A stretch of 64,000 bases of DNA from CAIOSQ01 sp964434345 (GCA_964434345.1 CAYSUY010000002.1:1-64000), one strand, 5' to 3'; numbered from the stretch's first letter, positions 15,192 through 24,724 are shown. A program made the numbers and translations. The notes: generated from the sequence alone by a model not told the origin.

Positions 15192-16189
15192 GATCCCGCC
15201 TCGACCGGCGCGTTCCAGCACGCGACGCCATGTCCATCCCGGTCGAAAGCAAGCGCGGGCACCTCCGTCCTGCAGCGGTCGATGGCGAAGGGGCAGCGCG
15301 GATGGAAACGACATCCATCCGGCATGTCGCCTGCGGACGGAACCGAACCACCGATCGCCGCAAGGCGCTCGCCTGGCCGTGCAAGCCGCGGCACGGCAGC
15401 GAGCAGCGACAGCGTGTAGGGATGGCGGGCATCGGAGAAGATCGCCTCGACCGAGGCCTTCTCGACGATCCGGCCCGCGTACATCACGGCCATCTCGTCG
15501 CCGAGTTCCGCGACGACACCCAGATCATGCGTGATCAGCAGCACGGCGGTACCCAGTTCGCGCCGCATCTCGTCCATCAGCGCGAGGATCTGCGCCTGGA
15601 TGGTGACGTCGAGCGCGGTGGTCGGTTCGTCCGCGATGAGCAACCGGGGCCGACAGACGAGCGCCATCGCGATCATGATCCGCTGGCGCATGCCACCGGA
15701 CAACTGATGCGGATAGGATCCCATCCGTGTCTCCGCCGCGGGAATCCGGACGAGGCGCAGCATCTCCAGTGCCGCGAGCCGCGCCTCTGCCGCTCCAAGG
15801 CCACGATGGACGCGCGCCACCTCGGCGATCTGTTCGCCTATCGTGAACACGGGGTTGAGCGACGTCATGGGCTCCTGGAAGATCATCGCCATGCGATTGC
15901 CGCGCAGGGCCGCGATTTCCGTCTCGTCCAGTCGCCGCAGATCGACCCCGTCGAACGCGAGCGCGTCGGCCTCGATCCTGGCCGCGGGAGACAGGAGCCG
16001 CATCACGGCGAGCGCCGTGAGGCTCTTTCCGGATCCGGATTCGCCGACGAGGCATGTCACCCGTCCGGCCGCCACGTCGAGGTCGACGCCATCCACGGGG
16101 CGCGTCGATCGCGCGCCGCCGGAGAACCCGATGCGTAAGGCCCGGATGCGCAGCAATGTCTGTGTATGCGATACGGTCGGGGCGTTCAC
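15188..16189 (-). CDS. dipeptide/oligopeptide-type ABC transporter ATPase, DppD-like (system 1)
   Basis: A 333-residue ATPase with Walker A GESGSGKS (49-56), MTSLNPV after the Q-loop, LSGGMRQRI signature, LLIADEPTTALDVTIQAQ Walker B/D-loop, and ITHDLG. The C-terminal segment (DGCRFHPRCPFAIDRC) is the usual oligopeptide-ABC Cys tail. There is no good ATG near the start of homology; I propose GTG 16189, about 12 codons before the first conserved strand, with low confidence in the exact base. The gene is transcribed away from the permease operon at 16301 across a 111-base gap that must contain both promoters. Paired with the DppF-like gene by a four-base overlap. Confidence 0.87.
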   Translation of the reverse strand: MNAPTVSHTQTLLRIRALRIGFSGGARSTRPVDGVDLDVAAGRVTCLVGESGSGKSLTALAVMRLLSPAARIEADALAFDGVDLRRLDETEIAALRGNRMAMIFQEPMTSLNPVFTIGEQIAEVARVHRGLGAAEARLAALEMLRLVRIPAAETRMGSYPHQLSGGMRQRIMIAMALVCRPRLLIADEPTTALDVTIQAQILALMDEMRRELGTAVLLITHDLGVVAELGDEMAVMYAGRIVEKASVEAIFSDARHPYTLSLLAAVPRLARPGERLAAIGGSVPSAGDMPDGCRFHPRCPFAIDRCRTEVPALAFDRDGHGVACWNAPVEAGS

Positions 16190-16220
16190 TGCGGCAGCGT
16201 ATCCAGATGTCGGGGGTCGA

Positions 16221-16250
16221 TTGACAACGTCGCATCGCCCAAACGAAACT
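16221..16250 (+). promoter_or_regulatory. candidate promoter for the system 1 permease operon
   Basis: TTGACA (16221-16226), a perfect -35 hexamer, is followed after 18 bases by the weak -10 GAAACT (16245-16250). Directly after it lie two tandem GGTTTCC heptamers (16257-16270), facing the GAAAC at 16245 as an inverted repeat, which could bind a regulator. The weak -10 keeps this tentative. Confidence 0.4.
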
Positions 16251-16300
16251 GAAAGCGGTTTCCGGTTTCCTCGCAAGGACGAAATCCCGACGGCCAGCGG

Positions 16301-17245
16301 ATGACACGCTACATCGCGTACAGAGTGCTGGCACTCGTCCCGATCCTGCTCGGCACATCCTTCGTTTCGTTCGGGCTCATTCACCTCGTGCCGGGCGATC
16401 CCGTGGTCGCGATGCTCGGCCTCGAGGCAGACGCCCAGTCGATTGCAGCGCTGCGCGCGAAGCTCGCGCTCGACCGGCCATTCCTCTTCCAGTACCTCGC
16501 CTGGCTGTCGAACATCGCCGTCGGGGATTTCGGCCGTTCGATCCAGGGAGAGCGACCGGTCGCCGCCCTCGTCTTCACGGCACTGATCCCGAGCGCCCAG
16601 CTCGCGCTTGCCGCGCTTGCGGTATCGCTGCTCATCGCGATCCCCACCGGCGTCGTCGCGGCGCGCCATCGCAACGGCCCGAAGGATCTCGCGGCATCCT
16701 TCGTCGCGCTGTGCGGCCTGTCGCTGCCGAGCTTCTGGCTCGGCGTCCTCCTGATCCTCGGTCTCTCGGTCCATGTCCCGCTCTTTCCGTCCTCTGGATA
16801 CGTTCCGCCGCTCGCGGATCCGCTCGGTCATCTGCGTCACCTCGCGTTGCCGGCCCTGACGCTCGGCGCCGCGCTCGCAGCGGCCACGATGCGCATGACA
16901 CGCGCGACGATGATCGAGGTGCTGCGCGCCGACTACATCCGCACGGCCCGCGCCAAGGGGCTGCCGGAGCGCGAGGTCGTGTGGCGCCATGCGCTGCGCA
17001 ACACGACCATTCCCCTCGTGACGCTCGTCGGTATCCAGCTCGGACAGTTGCTGGGCGGCGTCGTGGTGACCGAGACCGTGTTCGCATGGCCTGGGATCGG
17101 CAAGCTCACGGTCGATGCGATCTTCGCGCGCGACTACCCGGTGGTGCAGGCGACGATCCTCGTCACGGCGGCCCTGTTCGTCCTGCTGAATCTCGCCACC
17201 GACATCGCCTATGCGATGCTCGATCCGAGGATCAGGCTGTCATGA
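16301..17245 (+). CDS. ABC transporter permease, DppB-like (system 1)
   Basis: A 314-residue inner-membrane permease of the dipeptide/nickel/oligopeptide class. It has an N-terminal helix (TRYIAYRVLALVPILLGTSF), the conserved LVPGDPV after it, LDRPFLFQYLAWL in the periplasmic segment, and the cytoplasmic EAA loop RADYIRTARAKGLPEREVVWRHA that docks on the ATPases. About six helices in all. It overlaps the DppC-like gene by four bases. Substrates of the family include di- and oligopeptides, nickel, glutathione and opines; nothing in the permease tells which. The start is the first codon of the homology; no strong ribosome site is next to it. Confidence 0.92.
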   Translation: MTRYIAYRVLALVPILLGTSFVSFGLIHLVPGDPVVAMLGLEADAQSIAALRAKLALDRPFLFQYLAWLSNIAVGDFGRSIQGERPVAALVFTALIPSAQLALAALAVSLLIAIPTGVVAARHRNGPKDLAASFVALCGLSLPSFWLGVLLILGLSVHVPLFPSSGYVPPLADPLGHLRHLALPALTLGAALAAATMRMTRATMIEVLRADYIRTARAKGLPEREVVWRHALRNTTIPLVTLVGIQLGQLLGGVVVTETVFAWPGIGKLTVDAIFARDYPVVQATILVTAALFVLLNLATDIAYAMLDPRIRLS

Positions 17246-18045
17246 TGATGGATCCGCGCACCGCGATCGGCGCAGCGATCGTAGCGGTGGTCGCATGCGC
17301 GGCCCTGGGCGCGCCCTGGCTGGCGCCGCACGATCCCAACCTTCCCGATTTCGCGGCCGCACTCGCGCCTCCGGGCGCGTCGCACTGGTTCGGCGCCGAT
17401 GATCTGGGGCGCGACACGTTTTCGCGCATCGTCCACGGGGCGCGCGCGTCCCTGATGGTCGGCTTCCTCAGCGTCGCGGGCGCCCTGGTCCTGGGAACCG
17501 GCCTCGGGCTCATCGCCGGATATTTCGGCGGGCTGGCCGATGCCGCGATCATGCGGGTGATGGATGTGCTTTTCGCCTTCCCGGGCATCCTGCTCGCGCT
17601 GGGAATCACCGCGGCGCTCGGCCCCTCCCTCAGCAACGCGATCCTCGCCATCGCCGTCGTGAACCTGCCGATCTTCGCGCGTCTCGCGCGTAGCCAGGCG
17701 CTGGTGATCAGGTCGCTCGATTATGTCGAGGCCAGACGCGCGCTCGGCTTCGGTCCGCTTTCTATCCTCGTGTCGACCGTGCTGCCCAATGCCATGGGAC
17801 CGATCGTGGTCCAGGCATCCCTGCTCTTCGCCTCGGCCATCATCACCGAGTCCTATCTGTCCTTCCTGGGGCTTGGCGTCCAGCCGCCGACCCCTACCTG
17901 GGGAAATATGCTCCGCGGCGCGATCGGGTTCCTCGACATGTCGGCCTGGCTCGCATGGTTTCCCGGCATCGCGATCTTCGCTACGGTGCTCGGGTTCAAT
18001 CTTCTGGGCGACGGATTGCGCGACCGTCTCGATCCGCGCGCCTGA
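17242..18045 (+). CDS. ABC transporter permease, DppC-like (system 1)
   Basis: A 267-residue second permease of the same transporter. Family marks are HWFGADDLGRDTFSRIVHGAR before the core, FPGILLALGI, the EAA loop SLDYVEARRALGFGPLSILVSTVLP and the C-terminal ITESYLSFLGLGVQPPTPTWGNML. The usual N-terminal periplasmic part is short. It starts at the ATG triplet at 17242, overlapping the DppB stop (ATGA). The binding protein follows after 37 bases in the same operon. Confidence 0.92.
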   Translation: MMMDPRTAIGAAIVAVVACAALGAPWLAPHDPNLPDFAAALAPPGASHWFGADDLGRDTFSRIVHGARASLMVGFLSVAGALVLGTGLGLIAGYFGGLADAAIMRVMDVLFAFPGILLALGITAALGPSLSNAILAIAVVNLPIFARLARSQALVIRSLDYVEARRALGFGPLSILVSTVLPNAMGPIVVQASLLFASAIITESYLSFLGLGVQPPTPTWGNMLRGAIGFLDMSAWLAWFPGIAIFATVLGFNLLGDGLRDRLDPRA

Positions 18046-18082
18046 CGAAAATTCCGATCAAACTTCTTGGGGGACCGCAGAC

Positions 18083-19603
18083 ATGACGACCACGCGACGC
18101 CAATTCGCACGCCTCGCCGGCTCGATCCCGGCCTTGTCCCTGGCGACCGGCATGGGAAGCGCCAACGCACAGGCCGCGCGCACGCTCAATGTCGGGATCG
18201 TCTCCGATCCGGTCACGCTGGATCCGGCAATGATGGCCTCGTTCTTCGAGATCCTCGTCCAGTACAACATCCACGAACCGCTCCTGCATCTGACGCCGGA
18301 CCTCAAGATCGAGCCGGGTCTCGCCGCGGTCGAGATCGTCGATCCGGTCACCTACCGGTTCACGCTCAAGCAAGGGCTGACGTTCCACGACGGGACCACG
18401 ATCGATGCCGCGGCCGCCAAGGCCAATTTCGACCGCATGCTCGATCCGGCCACCGGATCCCCGCGCCGCGGAGAACTCGGGCCGATCGATGCGGTCGAGG
18501 TGACGGGCCCCCTCACCTTCGTCGTCCGCTTCAAGGCGCCCTATGCGCCATTCCTGCAGGTCCTCGCCAATCGTGCCGGCATGATGGTCTCCCCTTCGGC
18601 CCTGAGATCGCTCGGCGCCGATTTCGCGACGAAGGCCGTCGGCGCGGGCCCGTTCAAGGTGGCGTCCTGGACCAAGAATTCGGAACTCGTGCTCGAGCGC
18701 TTCGCCGGATATTGGCGGAGCGGGCTGCCGAGCATCGACCGTGTCGTGTTCCGGCCGATCGCCGACGAGACCGTACGGCTCGCCAACCTGCGATCCGGAA
18801 CGCTCCACCTCGTCGACGGCGTCCCGCCGCAATCCGTCGCGCAGCTCGGTCGCGAAGCGAATGTCGCCGTCAAGCAGCAGCCAGGGCTCGGCTTCAACGC
18901 GTTCTCGTTCAACACGACACGCGGCGTGTTCGCCGATGCGCGGGTACGCCGCGCCTTCGTCCTGACCATGGATCCCGACGTGATCCAGCGTGTCGTCTAT
19001 TTCAACACCGGCGCTCCCGCATACGGTCCGATCCCGCCGTCGATCGGCTGGGCGCATGACCCGGCGTTCAAGCCCAATCGCCTCGACCGCGACGGCGCGC
19101 GCAAGCTCCTCGCGGACGCGGGTCAGGGCGCCGCGCCGGTCCCCGTCACAATTACCGTGACCAACTCTCCGCTGCAGGTGCGCATCGCTGAGGTGCTCCA
19201 GAGCCAAGCCAACCAGGCCGGTTTCAAGGTGGACATCAAGCAGATCGATGCCACGAGCCTGATCACCGTCCTGCGTCAGCGCGACTTCGACCTCTGCATG
19301 TCGCCATGGTCGGGCCGGTCCGATCCCGACGGGAACATGTTCAACTACTTCACCAAGACCGGCCCGAACAATTTCGCCGGCTGGCAGTCCGATACGGTGA
19401 CCGACCTGCTGACCCGCGCGCGCAGCGTCGTCGACCAGGCCGAGCGCGCCAGGCTCTACCGCGCCGCGGAAACGGCCATCGCCGCCGAGATGCCGATGCT
19501 GTTCGTGCATTTCGACGCGACGATCCAGGCATCGACGAGCCGCCTCGACTGGACCCAGTATGCCGACGGCGCGCTGCGGCTGCAGTTCGCGAAGCTCGGG
19601 TGA
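18083..19603 (+). CDS. ABC transporter substrate-binding protein, family 5 (system 1)
   Basis: A 506-residue periplasmic binding protein of the DppA/OppA class. The N-terminus has a twin-arginine-like signal (TTRRQFARLAG, then a hydrophobic stretch and a cut site near ANAQA). The mature part has the SBP_bac_5 features DPVTLDPAMMAS, VDPVTYRFTLKQGLTFHDG and, near the end, SDPDGNMFNYF. It captures the solute for the adjacent permeases. GGGGGA lies about 8 bases before ATG 18083. The RR suggests Tat export of a folded protein, common in Alphaproteobacteria for this class. Confidence 0.92.
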   Translation: MTTTRRQFARLAGSIPALSLATGMGSANAQAARTLNVGIVSDPVTLDPAMMASFFEILVQYNIHEPLLHLTPDLKIEPGLAAVEIVDPVTYRFTLKQGLTFHDGTTIDAAAAKANFDRMLDPATGSPRRGELGPIDAVEVTGPLTFVVRFKAPYAPFLQVLANRAGMMVSPSALRSLGADFATKAVGAGPFKVASWTKNSELVLERFAGYWRSGLPSIDRVVFRPIADETVRLANLRSGTLHLVDGVPPQSVAQLGREANVAVKQQPGLGFNAFSFNTTRGVFADARVRRAFVLTMDPDVIQRVVYFNTGAPAYGPIPPSIGWAHDPAFKPNRLDRDGARKLLADAGQGAAPVPVTITVTNSPLQVRIAEVLQSQANQAGFKVDIKQIDATSLITVLRQRDFDLCMSPWSGRSDPDGNMFNYFTKTGPNNFAGWQSDTVTDLLTRARSVVDQAERARLYRAAETAIAAEMPMLFVHFDATIQASTSRLDWTQYADGALRLQFAKLG

Positions 19604-19613
19604 GGCGCCTGAC

Positions 19614-20402
19614 ATGGCAAGCGATCTGAAGCTGCTGCTCGCGGGCGAGAGCTGGACCACCACCGCGACGCATATCAAGGGCTGGGACCAGTTCCACTCC
19701 GCCACCTTCCATCGCGGCGCCGACCATTTCGTCGCCGCGATGCGCAAGGCGGGCATAGCGATCGACTACATGCCGAGCCATGTCGCGGCGGCCGATTTCC
19801 CCCTCGATCCCGAGGCCCTGGACGCCTACGACGCGATCATCCTGAGCGACATCGGCTCGAACACGCTGCTGCTGCCGCCGCAGGTGTGGATCGAATCGAA
19901 GACCGCCCCAAACCGCCTCAAGCTGATCCGCGACTACGTGGCCCGCGGCGGCGGGCTTGTGATGATCGGTGGCTACTACAGCTTCCAGGGGCTCAACGGA
20001 GGCGCGCGCTATCACCGCACGCCGATCGAGGAAATCCTGCCGGTCTCGATGCATCCCTTCGACGATCGCGTCGAGATCCCCGAGGGGTTCACCGCTGTCG
20101 TCGGCAAGACGGCGCGTCGGCATCCGATCCTGAAGGATGTTCCCGCCGGCCCGTGGCCGGTGCTTCTCGGCGTCAACGAGGTGAAGGCGAAGCGCGGCGC
20201 GACGGTGCTCGCCTCCGTGCCAGCCGATCAGGGCGGGCATCCGCTCCTCGTCGCCGGAACCCACGGCAAGGGCCGCAGCGTCGCCTGGACGTCTGACATC
20301 GGACCACACTGGCTGCCTGGCGCCTTCTCTGACTGGGACGGCTTCCGTCCGCTCTGGTCGAACCTGCTGCGCTGGGTCGCGCGGACCGACGCGCGCCGCT
20401 AG
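19614..20402 (+). CDS. class-I glutamine amidotransferase-like (STM3548/GATase1_like) protein
   Basis: A 262-residue cytoplasmic protein of the GATase1-like group: LLLAGESWTTTATHIKGWDQF at the start, YDAIILSDIGSNTLLL, a GGGLVMIGGYYSFQG strand-loop, and THGKGRSVAWTSDIGPHW near the end. The region that would hold the nucleophile reads IGGYYSFQG, without the Cys of true amidotransferases, so a hydrolytic glutaminase role is unlikely. Related proteins often accompany transport or sugar-acid genes. It lies 10 bases after the system 1 binding protein and 83 bases before the system 2 binding protein on the same strand, so it probably acts on the imported compound or as a sensor. The function is not known. 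Confidence 0.8.
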   Translation: MASDLKLLLAGESWTTTATHIKGWDQFHSATFHRGADHFVAAMRKAGIAIDYMPSHVAAADFPLDPEALDAYDAIILSDIGSNTLLLPPQVWIESKTAPNRLKLIRDYVARGGGLVMIGGYYSFQGLNGGARYHRTPIEEILPVSMHPFDDRVEIPEGFTAVVGKTARRHPILKDVPAGPWPVLLGVNEVKAKRGATVLASVPADQGGHPLLVAGTHGKGRSVAWTSDIGPHWLPGAFSDWDGFRPLWSNLLRWVARTDARR

Positions 20403-20485
20403 TCCTGCGCGTCGCGCATGGGCCCGAGCCTTGCCGGGCCGCTGATGGGCGCGGTAGCGTCATGAGCGACTCAGGGGAGGGGCTC

Positions 20486-22081
20486 ATGACGCATACGGAC
20501 AATCACGCCACATCCGGGATCCTGGCCGCGGCGCCGTCGCTGGACAGGCGCACGCTGCTGCGTCTTGCCCTCGCCTCCGGCGCGCTGGGCATCGCACCCG
20601 AGGCACTGGCGCAATCCGGCGCCGGCGCGCCCAAGCGCGGCGGTCGCCTGACGATCGGCGCCGATGCCGATCCGATCGGCCTCGATCCGGTCACGCTCAC
20701 CGCGTTCTCGTCCTACGACTTCACGGCGCTGATCTACAGCGGATTGCTGCGCTGGAACGCCGACATGAAGGTCGAGCCCGACCTCGCCACCGGCTTCGAG
20801 CAACCAGACCCGACGACCTACATCTTCAAGCTTCGCAGCGGCGTGAAATTCCACAACGGACAGGAGTTCGAGGCTGCGGACGTCAAGCACACCTTCGACC
20901 GCATCCGCGATCCGGCCTCGGCGAGCCCGAGCGCGACGATCTTCGCGAGCGTGAAGGACGTCACGGTCGTCGACCGGTTGACCGTGCGGTTCGATCTCCA
21001 TGCGCCGAGCGCCGCTTTCCTCAGCTATCTCGCGACCAATCCCACGGGCGTCATCGTCCCGCGCGGCGTCGGCGAACTCGCCACCAAGCCTGTCGGCACG
21101 GGACCGTTCGTATTCGAGTCCTACCAGCCGAACCAGCAATTCACGCTCAAGGCCAATCCCAGCTACTACGAGGCGGGGCTGCCCTATCTCGACACCGTCG
21201 TGTTCCGCTTCTTCAAGGACCAGGCGTCGCTCACCTCGGCACTGCGGTCCAAGGCGATCGACATGACGTGGTTCAAGGATCCGAAGGTCTCGGCGCAGAT
21301 CGTCCGGACGTCGTCCGACCTGGTCTCGGCCCCCGGCAAGACCACGCGCACCTTCCCGGTCTGGATGAACATGAAGGCAGCGCCGCTGAACGACGTGCGC
21401 GTGCGCCGCGCGCTCAGCCTCGCCACCGACCGGGCCGCTTGCCTTCAGACGGTGCTTGGGGGCTCCGGCAAGGTTGCCGCGATGGTCCCCGAAAGCCATG
21501 TCGGTGGCTACGATGGCGCCGGCGAGATGCCGTACTACAAGACGGACATCGCCGCCGCGAAGAAGCTGCTGGCGGAGGCCGGCCACCCGAACGGCATCGA
21601 CCTGGGCGACTATCTCGTCGTCGCAGCCAATCCGCTCGACGTCAGCTGCGCCCAGATCCTGCAGCAGCAATGGGCCGAAGCCGGCATCAAGGTCGCCATC
21701 AAGCCGATGGAGACTGCACCGCTGATCGGCATGTGGCTGAAGGGCGAGTTCCCGACCCTGCTCTCGGTCGCCCTGAGCTGGAGCCCCGACCCCGACGCGA
21801 TCGTCTCGCGCATCACCTCGATGCATGGCCAGGGCAAATCCTCCGGCATGGCCGATGCCAAGCTCGACGCGATGGTCGTGGAGGCACGGACGATCCTCGA
21901 TCGCGGCAAGCGCGCGGAAGCCTACATGGCCATCCAGCGGCACATCGCCGACAACGCCTATGTGCTGGACATCTACCAATATCCGCTGCGCTGGGAAGCC
22001 TGGTGGAGCTACGCGAAGGGCTATGCCCCCCTCGCCGCCAACATCCGCAGCTTCGTGCGCACGACCTGGATCGACAAGTGA
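20486..22081 (+). CDS. ABC transporter substrate-binding protein, family 5 (system 2)
   Basis: A 531-residue DppA-class binding protein. The signal region includes DRRTLLRLALASGALGIAP and ends ALAQS, a Tat-like export signal. The body contains DPIGLDPVTLTAFSSYDF, PTTYIFKLRSGVKFHNGQEFEAADV and SWSPDPDAIVSR. AGGGGAGGGG sits immediately upstream of ATG 20486, which I prefer to the in-frame ATG at 20462. It is the first gene of the system 2 operon; an 83-base gap separates it from the amidotransferase-like gene, and it may have its own promoter there, though I do not see clear hexamers. Confidence 0.92.
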   Translation: MTHTDNHATSGILAAAPSLDRRTLLRLALASGALGIAPEALAQSGAGAPKRGGRLTIGADADPIGLDPVTLTAFSSYDFTALIYSGLLRWNADMKVEPDLATGFEQPDPTTYIFKLRSGVKFHNGQEFEAADVKHTFDRIRDPASASPSATIFASVKDVTVVDRLTVRFDLHAPSAAFLSYLATNPTGVIVPRGVGELATKPVGTGPFVFESYQPNQQFTLKANPSYYEAGLPYLDTVVFRFFKDQASLTSALRSKAIDMTWFKDPKVSAQIVRTSSDLVSAPGKTTRTFPVWMNMKAAPLNDVRVRRALSLATDRAACLQTVLGGSGKVAAMVPESHVGGYDGAGEMPYYKTDIAAAKKLLAEAGHPNGIDLGDYLVVAANPLDVSCAQILQQQWAEAGIKVAIKPMETAPLIGMWLKGEFPTLLSVALSWSPDPDAIVSRITSMHGQGKSSGMADAKLDAMVVEARTILDRGKRAEAYMAIQRHIADNAYVLDIYQYPLRWEAWWSYAKGYAPLAANIRSFVRTTWIDK

Positions 22082-22147
22082 GACACTGATGCCGGTCGCC
22101 CTCCGCCACACGCGGGCGAACGGGACAAAGACGGGACGAGGCGCGCC

Positions 22148-23092
22148 ATGATGCGCATGGTTGCGCTTCGCCTCGCCCTCACCCTGCCGATCCTGCTCGG
22201 CGTCTCCATGGTCGCGTTCGCGCTGATGCGCGCGCTGCCGGGAGATTTCGCGCAGGCGTCGGCGGGTACGACCACGATCTCGGCGGAGGCTCTCGATCAG
22301 ATCCGGCGCAATCTCGGTCTCGACCGTCCGATCTGGGCCCAGTATCTGGCCTGGCTGGGCAAGGCCCTGCAAGGCGATCTCGGACTTTCCTTCGCGACCA
22401 GGCGTCCCGTGCTCGGCGAACTCGTCCCGCGTTTTCTCGTCACGGCCGAATTGACGCTGATCGCGGGATTGATGGCGCTGACGCTCGGGACTTGCACCGG
22501 CCTTGCGTCCGCGCGCCTGCGCGGGCGCGTCGACTGGATCGTGCGCGGCTGGAACAGCCTGCTGCTCGCGGTCCCTAATTTCGTCGTCGCCACGCTCATC
22601 GTGCTGCTCGCAGGGCTCTATTTCCCGACCATCGGGATCTTCACCTATGTGCCTTTCGCCGAGGACCCGGTCGCGAATGTCGCCAGCCTGCTGCTCCCGG
22701 CGCTGTCGCTGGCGCTCACCGTGTCGGTCACGATCTCCGAGAACACGCGCGCCGCAGTGCTCGAGGTGTCGAGCCAGGACTATGTGATGGTGGCGCGTGC
22801 CAAGGGCTTGACCGCCGGCGCGGTGCTGCGCGACTACCTTGTGCGCAACGCCCTTACGCCCGTGATCACGGTCACCGGGCTGCAGATGGCCGCGCTGCTG
22901 GGTGGTTCGATCCTGATCGAGACGATCTTCACGATACCGGGCATGGGTCAGTACCTGTTCGAATCGGTGACCACCCGCGACTACCCTGCGATCCAGGGCA
23001 TCGTCCTCGTCGCCGCCAGCGTGGTGCTGCTCGTCAACGTGGCCGTGGACATCGCCTATGCCCGGGTCGACGCGCGTGTGTCCTATGACTGA
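22148..23092 (+). CDS. ABC transporter permease, DppB-like (system 2)
   Basis: A 314-residue membrane permease: leading helix ALRLALTLPILLGVSM, ALPGDFAQA, NLGLDRPIWAQYLAWL and the EAA loop SQDYVMVARAKGLTAGAVLRDYLVRNA. The C-terminal part ends with the usual DYPAIQGIVLVAA helix. It forms the membrane channel with the DppC-like protein that follows and overlaps it by eight bases. ATG 22148 and 22151 are both possible; either changes only one residue. It follows the binding protein after 66 bases. Confidence 0.92.
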   Translation: MMRMVALRLALTLPILLGVSMVAFALMRALPGDFAQASAGTTTISAEALDQIRRNLGLDRPIWAQYLAWLGKALQGDLGLSFATRRPVLGELVPRFLVTAELTLIAGLMALTLGTCTGLASARLRGRVDWIVRGWNSLLLAVPNFVVATLIVLLAGLYFPTIGIFTYVPFAEDPVANVASLLLPALSLALTVSVTISENTRAAVLEVSSQDYVMVARAKGLTAGAVLRDYLVRNALTPVITVTGLQMAALLGGSILIETIFTIPGMGQYLFESVTTRDYPAIQGIVLVAASVVLLVNVAVDIAYARVDARVSYD

Positions 23093-23915
23093 TGCCGCGC
23101 CACGCCGCACGCATCGTGGCATCGCGATGGTCGCGATCGGCGCGGCGATGCTGGCGCTGCTGCTGCTCATCGTCGTCGCTGGCCCGTCGATCGCGCCTTT
23201 CAACGCGGCGAAGACATCCGCAAACTCGCTTGCAGGTCCCGATGCGACGCACTGGCTCGGGACCGATTCGATCGGTCGCGATCTTCTGAGCCGGTTGATC
23301 GTAGGCGGCCGCGGAACGCTGATGATCACCTTCGTCGCGGTGTCGCTGGCGCTCGCCGCCGGCCTCGTCCTTGGCCTCGTGTCCGGCTATGTCGGCGGCA
23401 AGGTCGACCTCGTCATCATGCGCCTGCTCGACGTGGTCTTCGCGTTTCCGGTCTTCCTCCTGGCGATCGCCGTGGTCGCCGCGCTGGGTCCCACGGTCCG
23501 GAACCTGATCATCACGATCGCGATCGTCTACACACCGACCCTCGCGCGGGTGGTTCGCGGCCCCGTCCTGAGCGTCAAGCGCTGGGACCATGTCGAGGCG
23601 GCACGCAGCGTCGGCGTCGGCGAGTTCCGGATCGCCGTCGTGCATGTGCTGCCGCTGGTGATCTCGCCGATCCTGGTCCAGACCAGCCTGACGCTCGCCA
23701 ACACGATCTTCACGGTGACCGCACTGTCTTTCCTCGGCCTCGGGCCGCCGCCGCCCGACCCCAATTGGGGCAGCATGCTCGCCGAGGCGCGGCAATTCAT
23801 GGAACTCGCCCCGCTGACTGTCATCGGCCCCGCGGTGGCCATCGTCTTCGCCTCCCTGACCTTCATCGTGCTGGCCAACGGCCTGCGCGAAGTCCTGGAC
23901 GTCGGGAGCAGGTGA
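23085..23915 (+). CDS. ABC transporter permease, DppC-like (system 2)
   Basis: A 276-residue permease with one N-terminal helix (IAMVAIGAAMLALLLLIVV), HWLGTDSIGRDLLSRLIVG, FAFPVFLLAIAVV, the EAA loop RWDHVEAARSVGVGEFRIAV and the end LSFLGLGPPPPDPNWGSML. ATG 23085 lies eight bases inside the preceding gene, the nearest start to the homology. Its TGA overlaps the ATG of the DppD-like ATPase by one base (TGATG), so the order B-C-D-F is fully coupled. Confidence 0.92.
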   Translation: MTDAAPRRTHRGIAMVAIGAAMLALLLLIVVAGPSIAPFNAAKTSANSLAGPDATHWLGTDSIGRDLLSRLIVGGRGTLMITFVAVSLALAAGLVLGLVSGYVGGKVDLVIMRLLDVVFAFPVFLLAIAVVAALGPTVRNLIITIAIVYTPTLARVVRGPVLSVKRWDHVEAARSVGVGEFRIAVVHVLPLVISPILVQTSLTLANTIFTVTALSFLGLGPPPPDPNWGSMLAEARQFMELAPLTVIGPAVAIVFASLTFIVLANGLREVLDVGSR

Positions 23916-24724
23916 TGGAACCGCTCCTCGAAGTCCGCGGCCTGACCGCACGCTTCGCCCGCGATGGCAATCCCACGACCGTGGTGAAGGGCGTTTCCTT
24001 CGATATCGCGCCCGGCGAGGCGGTCGGTTTCGTCGGGGAATCGGGCTGCGGCAAGAGCGTCACGGCGCGGGCCATCATGCGCCTCGCGCCCGAAGGGTCC
24101 TCGGTTGCATGGGGCGGGCGGATCGCGTTTCGCGGTCGTGACCTCCTCGCGCTGACGGAGCGCGAGATGCGCGATGTCCGGGGACGGCGGATCGCCATGG
24201 TCTTCCAGGATCCCATGGCCTCCCTGAACCCGGTGATGAGTGTCGGCGCGCAGATCGACGACATCCTCCGGCGCCACATGTCCCTCTCCCGCAGCGCAGC
24301 CCGGCGACGCACGGTCGAGTTGCTCGGTCTGGTCGGGATCCGAGATCCGGCCGTCCGCGCCGACGATTTTCCCCACCAGTTCTCGGGTGGGATGCGCCAA
24401 CGCGTCCTGATCGCGATCGCCGTGTCGTGCCAGCCCGATCTCCTGATCGCCGACGAACCGACGACCGCGCTCGACGTCACCGTGCAGGCGCAGATCCTGC
24501 GCCTGCTCAACCGGCTTCGCCGCGAATTGGGCATGGCGCTGATGCTGATCACCCATGATTTCGGCGTGATCGCGGGCATGGTCGAACGGGTCAACGTCAT
24601 GCACGGCGGCGAGATCGTGGAGGCGGGAGCGATCGACCAACTCTTCGCCGCGCCGACGCATCCCTACACGCGCGCCTTGCTCGCGGCAGTACCGCGCCTG
24701 GACGGAGCGAGGCCGGGCGGATGA
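23915..24724 (+). CDS. ABC transporter ATPase, DppD-like (system 2)
   Basis: A 269-residue ATPase: Walker A GESGCGKS near residue 38, QDPMASLNPV, FSGGMRQRV signature, LLIADEPTTALDVTVQAQ and ITHDFG. It is shorter than the system 1 DppD-like protein (333 residues) because it stops right after HPYTRALLAAVPRL and lacks the Cys-rich C-terminal tail. This truncation is common to a subset of dipeptide ATPases and is not a frameshift, since the next gene starts in the last four bases. Confidence 0.92.
   Translation: MEPLLEVRGLTARFARDGNPTTVVKGVSFDIAPGEAVGFVGESGCGKSVTARAIMRLAPEGSSVAWGGRIAFRGRDLLALTEREMRDVRGRRIAMVFQDPMASLNPVMSVGAQIDDILRRHMSLSRSAARRRTVELLGLVGIRDPAVRADDFPHQFSGGMRQRVLIAIAVSCQPDLLIADEPTTALDVTVQAQILRLLNRLRRELGMALMLITHDFGVIAGMVERVNVMHGGEIVEAGAIDQLFAAPTHPYTRALLAAVPRLDGARPGG

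Noticed and set aside
20471..23329. A 952-codon minus-strand open frame
   Set aside because: Antisense to the system 2 receptor and permease genes; composition is arginine- and aspartate-rich and no motif is seen.
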